DNA from: Pseudomonadota bacterium
GTDB taxonomy: Bacteria > Pseudomonadota > Alphaproteobacteria > Sphingomonadales > Sphingomonadaceae
NCBI GenBank assembly: GCA_029550345.1
Contig: JAKPHK010000061.1
Location: 1 to 64,000 of the forward strand
DNA length: 64,000 bases
Direction: 5' to 3'
Shown: positions 58,638-64,000 of the stretch, in pieces
Numbering within the stretch: position 1 is the first letter of the stretch
How the letters are laid out: every line of letters begins with the position of its first letter
Position numbers and translations under genes: made by a program
Notes under the pieces: generated by a model
Database searches by the model: none
Told to the model about the DNA's origin: nothing
Seen by the model: only the letters and a program-made list of their open reading frames with translations

Positions 58638-58665
58638 GATACGCGGCCAGGAACAGCATCCCTCA
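58638..58665 (-). promoter_or_regulatory. ECF-sigma promoter candidate for copC/copD
   Basis: Minus strand TGAGGG-atgctgttcctggccg-CGTATC (16-nt spacer). Confidence 0.65.
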
Positions 58666-58687
58666 GATTGGGCGGGCTCAGTTTTCC

Positions 58688-58715
58688 TGAGGGATTGGGA
58701 ATATGGCCGCGTATA
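58688..58715 (+). promoter_or_regulatory. ECF-sigma promoter candidate for the anti-sigma/sensor/sigma operon
   Basis: TGAGGG-attgggaatatggccg-CGTATA (16-nt spacer). Confidence 0.65.
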
Positions 58716-58742
58716 GGATCACAAGACCTCGGGAGACCCACC

Positions 58743-59021
58743 ATGTCCGACCTTGATCAGGCGCTCCGCCGCCTGGGCACACTTCCGGCTCCTTCGGGGC
58801 TGGCGACTATCGACGATGCTGTGCTTGCCGGACTGGCTGCGAGCTGCCGTGAGGATGCGGCCGGGTCGCGGCTGATGGGTTTTGCTGCAGCCTTGGCGCT
58901 TGTGGTCGGCGTGGCCGGTGGTGGACTGGCGGGCGGCGAACCGGCCACGGCTCAGCCAATCTCACCCTTTGCTCCCGACAATCCCCTCGCACCTTCGACC
59001 TTGCTGGATGTCCACCCGTGA
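58743..59021 (+). CDS. putative CnrY-like anti-sigma factor
   Basis: Short cytoplasmic N-term, single TM (LMGFAAALALVVGVAGGGLAGG); first gene of a 4-bp-overlapping trio ending in an ECF sigma. Confidence 0.55.
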   Translation: MSDLDQALRRLGTLPAPSGLATIDDAVLAGLAASCREDAAGSRLMGFAAALALVVGVAGGGLAGGEPATAQPISPFAPDNPLAPSTLLDVHP

Positions 59022-59458
59022 ATTGGACCACGCGGCTGATCCTGATCGCGCTTGTCGCATTTGCGGCGGCGCTGGGCGGCACTTATGCCGGCCGCGTCCT
59101 GTTTGCACCGGAAAGGCAGAGCGAGACCGAACTCCACGCCTTGCTGCACAGCGAGCTCGAACTAGATGCCGCACAGGAAGCAAAGATCGAGGCAATCGAG
59201 CAGCGTTTTGCCACACGACGCAAGGCGCTCGAACTCGAGATGCGGGCCGCCAATGCCCATCTGGCCGACGCGATGGAAGTGGAACACGGCTATGGTCCGC
59301 AAGTCACGGCCGCCATCGACCACACCCACAAGGTCATGGGTGAAATGCAGAAGGAAACGCTTGAGCATCTCTTTGCCATGCGCGCCGTCCTGAGGGCTGA
59401 TCAGGCGGCCAAATTCGACAGGTCGGTTACCAGAGCCCTTACCCCAGAAGTGCGGTGA
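59018..59458 (+). CDS. periplasmic heavy-metal sensor, CnrX/ZraP-like
   Basis: N-term anchor, helical LHALLHSELELDAAQEAKIEAIEQRFATRRKALELEMRAANAHLADAM. Confidence 0.75.
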   Translation: MNWTTRLILIALVAFAAALGGTYAGRVLFAPERQSETELHALLHSELELDAAQEAKIEAIEQRFATRRKALELEMRAANAHLADAMEVEHGYGPQVTAAIDHTHKVMGEMQKETLEHLFAMRAVLRADQAAKFDRSVTRALTPEVR

Positions 59459-60024
59459 GCCTTCCGCTGTCCGAGGGGAGCGACGGCGAGCTCGCGGCAC
59501 TGGCGCTCGCGGGCCGGCAGGACGCTTATCGCGAATTGCTGGCGCGCCACCGTGACGCTGTGTTTCGCTTGGTGCGAGCGTCAGTCGGCGATCCGCACGA
59601 GGCCCTCGACGTCACCCAGGAAACCTTCATTGCCGCATTCTCGGCCCTTGGGCGTTACGACCATGGGCGACCGTTTTTGGCATGGCTCAAGCACATCGCG
59701 CTCAACAAGTGCAGGGACTGGGGACGAAGGCGCAAGGTGCGCTCCTTCTTCACGCGCGCAGTGCCGCTCGAGATGGCTTTCGATGTTTCAGACGATGCCA
59801 TTCCCGCCGATTTGCAAGCGGCGGACCGGGCCGAGCTGGCGCGCGTGACCGCTGCCATATCCCGCTTGCCATCCCGTCTGCGCGAGGTCCTGGTCCTCCG
59901 CACGATCGATGGCCTCGGCCAGGCCGAAGCTGCCGACGTGCTCGGTGTCAGCGAGAAGACGGTCGAGACCCGCCTCTACCGGGCCAGGGGGAAATTAAAG
60001 GCGATGCTTGACGACCAGATCTGA
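59455..60024 (+). CDS. ECF RNA polymerase sigma factor
   Basis: Sigma70 r2 DVTQETFIAAFSALGRYDHGRPFLAWLKHIALNKCRDWGRR and r4 LPSRLREVLVLRTIDGLGQAEAADVLGVSEKTVETRLYRARGKLK. Confidence 0.92.
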   Translation: MSLPLSEGSDGELAALALAGRQDAYRELLARHRDAVFRLVRASVGDPHEALDVTQETFIAAFSALGRYDHGRPFLAWLKHIALNKCRDWGRRRKVRSFFTRAVPLEMAFDVSDDAIPADLQAADRAELARVTAAISRLPSRLREVLVLRTIDGLGQAEAADVLGVSEKTVETRLYRARGKLKAMLDDQI

Positions 60025-60049
60025 GGGCTAGGGAAAGCGGCTGCGTAGA
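60022..60049 (+). promoter_or_regulatory. ECF-sigma promoter candidate for copA/copB
   Basis: TGAGGG-ctagggaaagcggctg-CGTAGA (16-nt spacer); overlaps the sigma stop codon. Confidence 0.65.
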
Positions 60050-60085
60050 GGACAATGAAGCCGTCAATCTTACCGGATACCACTC

Positions 60086-61840
60086 ATGCATTCTTTTGCG
60101 CTCGATCGCCGTACCCTCATTCGTTCGGCTGCTTTGGGGGGCGGGGGCCTCGCGCTTTCGGCAGCGCTCCCCGCGTGGGCGCGCAGTGGAACTCCTGGCC
60201 TCGCAGGCCCGATGTCCGTGGTTTCCGGGGAGCAAATCGCACTATCCATCGGTCATGCCTCGCTCCGGGTCGGCGGACGTGAGGGGCATGCCATCGGCAT
60301 CAACGGTGCGACACCTGGCCCGGTCATCCGGTTAAAGGAGGGCCAGAACGTTCGCTTCGCGGTGAACAACACGCTGAACGAGGAAACCTCGATTCATTGG
60401 CATGGGCTGCTCGTGCCCTTCCAGATGGACGGCGTGCCGGGGGTGAGCTTTCCGGGGATCAAGGTCGGCCAGACCTTCTTGTACGAGTTCCCCGTCAAGC
60501 AGTCTGGCACCTATTGGTATCACAGCCACTCCGGCATGCAGGAAGCGATGGGAACGTATGGCGCGATCATCATCGATCCCGCCGCGCCCGATCCGGTCGC
60601 CTATGACCGTGAACATGTAATCATGCTCGCCGACTGGAGCTTCATGCATCCGCATACCCAACTGCGCAAGTTGAAGGCGCAGCCTGGCTACTTCAACATG
60701 CAGAAGCAGACCCTCTCCGGCCTGCTCGCGGGCAAGGACCAGTCGGCCTCCGAACGCCGCATGTGGGCCGGGATGCGGATGGACCCGACCGACATTTCGG
60801 ACGTCACCGGCGCAACCTATCATTTCATGGTCAACGGTCATGACAGTACCGCGAACTGGACTGGACTGTTCGCACCCGGAGAGCGTGTGCGCCTGCGCAT
60901 CATCAATGCTGCCGCCATGACCAACTTCAATGTCCGGATTCCGGGCCTTGCGATGACCGTGGTTGCCGCCGACGGGCAGAACGTGCAGCCAGTCGAGACC
61001 GACGAGTTCCAGATCGGCATCGCCGAGACCTATGACGTGATTGTCGTGCCCAGAGCCGACGAGGCCTATGGCTTCATCGCCGAAGCCATCGACCGCTCCG
61101 GTCAGGTGCGCGCCACGCTCGCCCCGCGCCTCGGCATGGTCGCGCCGATCCCGGCGATCCGCGAACGCCCGCTGCTGTCCATGCAAGACATGGGCATGGG
61201 CGATATGGCGGCACCCGGTGCCGATGCGAGTGCAACTGATCACGCAGCCATGGGCCACGCCATGCCCGGGATGGATCACGGCTCGATGAAGATGCGCGAT
61301 CCCGCGGTCGCGCCGCAGGTCAAAATGGGACCAGGCGTTGCGACGCTTTCGCCAATGCCCATGGACCGCACGGGCGAACGTCCGACCGGCCTTGAGAAGG
61401 TCGATCACCGGGTGCTGACTTATCGTGACCTCAAAGCGCTCGCGCCCAATCCAGACAAGCGCACGCCGTCGCGCGAGATCGATCTGCACCTGACCGCCAA
61501 CATGGAGCGCTACATGTGGTCCTTCGACGGCGAGAAGTTCAGCGAAAATACTGAGCCAATCCCGTTCCGCCACATGGAGCGGGTGCGCATCAATCTCATT
61601 AACGACACCATGATGCCCCATCCGATTCACTTGCACGGACACTTCTTCGAACTGGTTACGGGCAGTCCCGGCCATCATCCGCTGAAACACACGGTCAACG
61701 TCCTGCCCGGCGGCAGGGTCTCGTTCGATCTGACTGCCGATGAGCTCGGCGACTGGGCATTCCACTGTCACATGCTGCTGCATATGATGTCGGGGATGTT
61801 CCGTGTCGTGACCGTGCGCCATGAGGAGGACGCGGCATGA
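60086..61840 (+). CDS. copA: copper resistance multicopper oxidase, Tat-exported
   Basis: Tat motif DRRTLIRSAALGG; SIHWHGLLVPFQMDGVPG, TYWYHSHSGMQEAMGTYG, HPIHLHGHFFELV, WAFHCHMLLHMMSGM. Confidence 0.95.
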   Translation: MHSFALDRRTLIRSAALGGGGLALSAALPAWARSGTPGLAGPMSVVSGEQIALSIGHASLRVGGREGHAIGINGATPGPVIRLKEGQNVRFAVNNTLNEETSIHWHGLLVPFQMDGVPGVSFPGIKVGQTFLYEFPVKQSGTYWYHSHSGMQEAMGTYGAIIIDPAAPDPVAYDREHVIMLADWSFMHPHTQLRKLKAQPGYFNMQKQTLSGLLAGKDQSASERRMWAGMRMDPTDISDVTGATYHFMVNGHDSTANWTGLFAPGERVRLRIINAAAMTNFNVRIPGLAMTVVAADGQNVQPVETDEFQIGIAETYDVIVVPRADEAYGFIAEAIDRSGQVRATLAPRLGMVAPIPAIRERPLLSMQDMGMGDMAAPGADASATDHAAMGHAMPGMDHGSMKMRDPAVAPQVKMGPGVATLSPMPMDRTGERPTGLEKVDHRVLTYRDLKALAPNPDKRTPSREIDLHLTANMERYMWSFDGEKFSENTEPIPFRHMERVRINLINDTMMPHPIHLHGHFFELVTGSPGHHPLKHTVNVLPGGRVSFDLTADELGDWAFHCHMLLHMMSGMFRVVTVRHEEDAA

Positions 61841-62892
61841 AGACGACCCTTCTCATCAGTGCTGCGGTCCTGCTGGCAGCGCCTGGCATCGCGGCGGCCC
61901 AGTCCTCCATGTCAGACGTGGCAATGAAGGATGCGCCGGCGCCAATTCCCCAAGGCGCAGCCACGCAGCCTGCTGCAGATCATTCCGGCCATGGTCAGCC
62001 AAAGTCCGCAGTTTCCGCGCCCGCCGCGGCCGATCCCCATGCCGGACACGCTGCCGACCCAAAGACGGCCAGTGCGCCAGAGGTCGAAGCCGTGGATCAT
62101 TCCGGCCACGACATGAATGCTATGGCGGGCATGTCTGAGGACGGTCCGGTGATCGGGACTTCGCCCGCCCCGGCGCCGCCAAGTGATCATGCCGCCGATG
62201 CTGTGTTCGATCCTGCCGAAATGGCGCGGGCGAGAGAGGCGCTGCGGCGAGAGAACGGGGCGTTCTACGGATCGATGGTGCTCTTCGACCTTGCCGAATT
62301 CCAGGCCCGAAAGGGCAGGGACGGCTATCGCTGGGCAGGCGAAGCATGGTTTGGCGGCGACATCGATCGCCTCCTGATCAAGACGGAAGGCGAGGGCACT
62401 TTCGGCGAACCAGTCGAGGACCTGGAGATTCAGGCGCTCTATTCGCGCGCGATCTCGCCATTCTGGAACGCCCATGTCGGCGTTCGGCACGATATAGTCC
62501 CCAATCCCTCGCGAACCTATGCCGTACTCGGGATAGAGGGGATCGCACCCTACTGGTTCCACCTGACCGGACAGATGTTTTTTTCGGACAAGGGTGATCT
62601 GCGGGCTCGCCTTGAGGGAAGTTACGATGAGCGCATTACCCAGCGCCTGATCCTCCAGCCTCGGGCGGAGTTCAACATCTCCGCTCAGGACATGCCGGCG
62701 ATCGGGGTAGGATCAGGTCTCACGGACTTCGAACTGGGCGCGCGCCTGCGCTACGAGATACGGCGGGAATTCGCGCCCTACGTTGGCGTGGAATGGAGCA
62801 AAAAGACTGGCGAGACTGCGCGATTGGCGCGGCTTGCCGGGGAAGATCCCGAAGCAGTCAGTTTCGTGGCCGGGCTCAGGGTTTGGTTCTGA
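61837..62892 (+). CDS. copB: copper resistance protein B
   Basis: His/Met-rich N-term; C-terminal barrel EAWFGGDIDRLLIKTEGEGTFG, SPFWNAHVGVRHDIVP. Confidence 0.93.
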   Translation: MKTTLLISAAVLLAAPGIAAAQSSMSDVAMKDAPAPIPQGAATQPAADHSGHGQPKSAVSAPAAADPHAGHAADPKTASAPEVEAVDHSGHDMNAMAGMSEDGPVIGTSPAPAPPSDHAADAVFDPAEMARAREALRRENGAFYGSMVLFDLAEFQARKGRDGYRWAGEAWFGGDIDRLLIKTEGEGTFGEPVEDLEIQALYSRAISPFWNAHVGVRHDIVPNPSRTYAVLGIEGIAPYWFHLTGQMFFSDKGDLRARLEGSYDERITQRLILQPRAEFNISAQDMPAIGVGSGLTDFELGARLRYEIRREFAPYVGVEWSKKTGETARLARLAGEDPEAVSFVAGLRVWF

Positions 62893-62952
62893 TGGTAACG
62901 GGCAAAGACTTGGTCTGGACCTATCGGTCGCGCCGGAGCAAGACTTGATCCT

Positions 62953-63309
62953 ATGAACTCGGCCGTCGCTCTCATTGTTGCGCTTGCATCGGTGTTCGGC
63001 TCAGGCCCGCTTTGTGCCGCGACGGCACAGGCTACGGTTCAGACGGTTAGCATGGAATGCGGCGACATGCCGGGAAGCGGCAACCGCTCACATCGTCATG
63101 ACACACCAGACGTGGCGCGGGCCTGCCATTCGTGCATCTTTCCGGCACCCGCTATCGGCACCAATCTGAATGCCACTGGATGGCATTGGATCAGTCCTGA
63201 GGTCCGGGCTCCGCAAAGCCTGTCCGGGTTGACGCTTGAACCGCCGACACCGCCCCCGCGCCAAGTGCTTCCTCGATCCATTTCAAACTTATCTGGAGAA
63301 TACACATGA
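62953..63309 (+). CDS. hypothetical exported protein (Cys/His-containing)
   Basis: Signal peptide; MECGDMPGSGNRSHRHD, ACHSCIFPAP; 4-bp overlap with next ORF. Confidence 0.6.
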   Translation: MNSAVALIVALASVFGSGPLCAATAQATVQTVSMECGDMPGSGNRSHRHDTPDVARACHSCIFPAPAIGTNLNATGWHWISPEVRAPQSLSGLTLEPPTPPPRQVLPRSISNLSGEYT

Positions 63310-63506
63310 AATCCAAGTATCTGCTGGGCGCCCTCGCGGTCTCGCTTTCTACCGCCGTGTTTGCAGCAGAGCCTGCACCGACGCCAGAAAAGCCGTGCTG
63401 TTGCTGTAAGAAGGACGAGCACGGCCAGATGGCCTGCTGCAAGGAACATGGCGAGCAGGCTGGTGAGCATGCTGGTCACGACATGAGCGGCATGGACCAC
63501 AAGTAA
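63306..63506 (+). CDS. small exported Cys/His-rich protein, putative copper-binding
   Basis: Signal peptide then EKPCCCCKKDEHGQMACCKEHGEQAGEHAGHDMSGMDHK. Confidence 0.7.
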   Translation: MKSKYLLGALAVSLSTAVFAAEPAPTPEKPCCCCKKDEHGQMACCKEHGEQAGEHAGHDMSGMDHK

Positions 63507-63514
63507 GTCAAGGT

Positions 63515-63544
63515 GCGCGGAGGGTGGTTGGCCACCCTCCGCGC
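63515..63544 (+). terminator. hairpin terminator
   Basis: gcgcggagggtgg-ttgg-ccaccctccgcgc, 13-bp perfect stem right after the small Cys-rich ORF. Confidence 0.65.
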
Positions 63545-63632
63545 GTTGCCATGTGACTACCGGCAAATGCGGACTGGACCTTAGTTTACACCGGGGCGGT
63601 TAGGCGGCCACCCGCGGATAAGGAGATCACAC

Positions 63633-64000
63633 ATGCGAAAGCTCGTTTTGGCACTGGCGTTGTTTTCGACGCCCGCGCTAGCGGCAGGCGACATCCTGAT
63701 GCATCGCGATCCGGGGTGTGGGTGCTGCGAACAATGGGCTGCGCGGGTTCGGCAGGCCTTCGGCAGAAATGTGCGAATCGTCGATGACGCGAACCGTACC
63801 GCGTTCCAACGGCAGGTGGGTCTTCCCGCAAACCTGGTGTCATGCCACACCGCGATCGTGAACGGGATCGCCTTCGAGGGACACGTTCCTATTGCGGACA
63901 TGAACCGCGTACTGGCGAGCCGCCCGAAAGGTGTTCGTGGGCTTGCAGTTGCGGGAATGCCCATCGGATCGCCGGGCATGGAGGTGCCGGGTGTTCGCGC
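63633..64000 (+). CDS. DUF411 family protein, 3' truncated by window edge
   Basis: MRKLVLALALFSTPALAAGDILMHRDPGCGCCEQWAARV...VSCHTAIVNGIAFEGHVP; frame open to window end. Confidence 0.85.
   Translation, partial: MRKLVLALALFSTPALAAGDILMHRDPGCGCCEQWAARVRQAFGRNVRIVDDANRTAFQRQVGLPANLVSCHTAIVNGIAFEGHVPIADMNRVLASRPKGVRGLAVAGMPIGSPGMEVPGVR

Noticed and set aside
60332-61822. 496-aa minus-strand ORF antisense to copA
   Set aside because: His/Arg-rich mirror of the Met/His-rich multicopper oxidase.

Overview
This 64 kb window looks like a sphingomonad-type alphaproteobacterial chromosome segment (taxonomy inferred from gene content and order, not tested). Positions 1 to about 54.1 kb are mostly core genes: ilvB-ilvN-ilvC, miaA, serB, COQ4-like, purL, xseB-ispA-coaD-cyclophilin-queA ... 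tgt, rpsD, trmJ-like, nrdR, glyA, rpiB, rpoD-dnaG-yqeY, carA-carB, greA, eno and ribH. Small accessory inserts sit among them: an amidohydrolase/TetR/carotenoid oxygenase/globin block between queA and tgt, a phosphotransferase plus lipocalin-like pair, and a DUF3604 x2 - parvulin - HupE/UreJ gene cluster. A 3' half of a tRNA-Lys-like gene at about 54.2 kb marks a likely integration boundary. To its right lies a copper-resistance island: CueR-like MerR, DUF2933, CPx ATPase, CopD, CopC, a CnrYXH-like anti-sigma/sensor/ECF sigma module, CopA multicopper oxidase, CopB, small Cys/His-rich proteins and DUF411. The two most notable signals are (1) three copies of TGAGGG-N16-CGTAKM, all with exactly 16 nt spacing, before copC, the ECF operon and copA, which look like a self-contained ECF-sigma copper regulon; and (2) three near-identical palindromes TTAAYCGNKCGNTTAA before a nitroreductase, the phosphotransferase pair and the acyl-CoA dehydrogenase/DUF3604 divergent locus, which suggest an undescribed dispersed regulon. 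No rRNA, CRISPR array, transposase or integrase was recognised.
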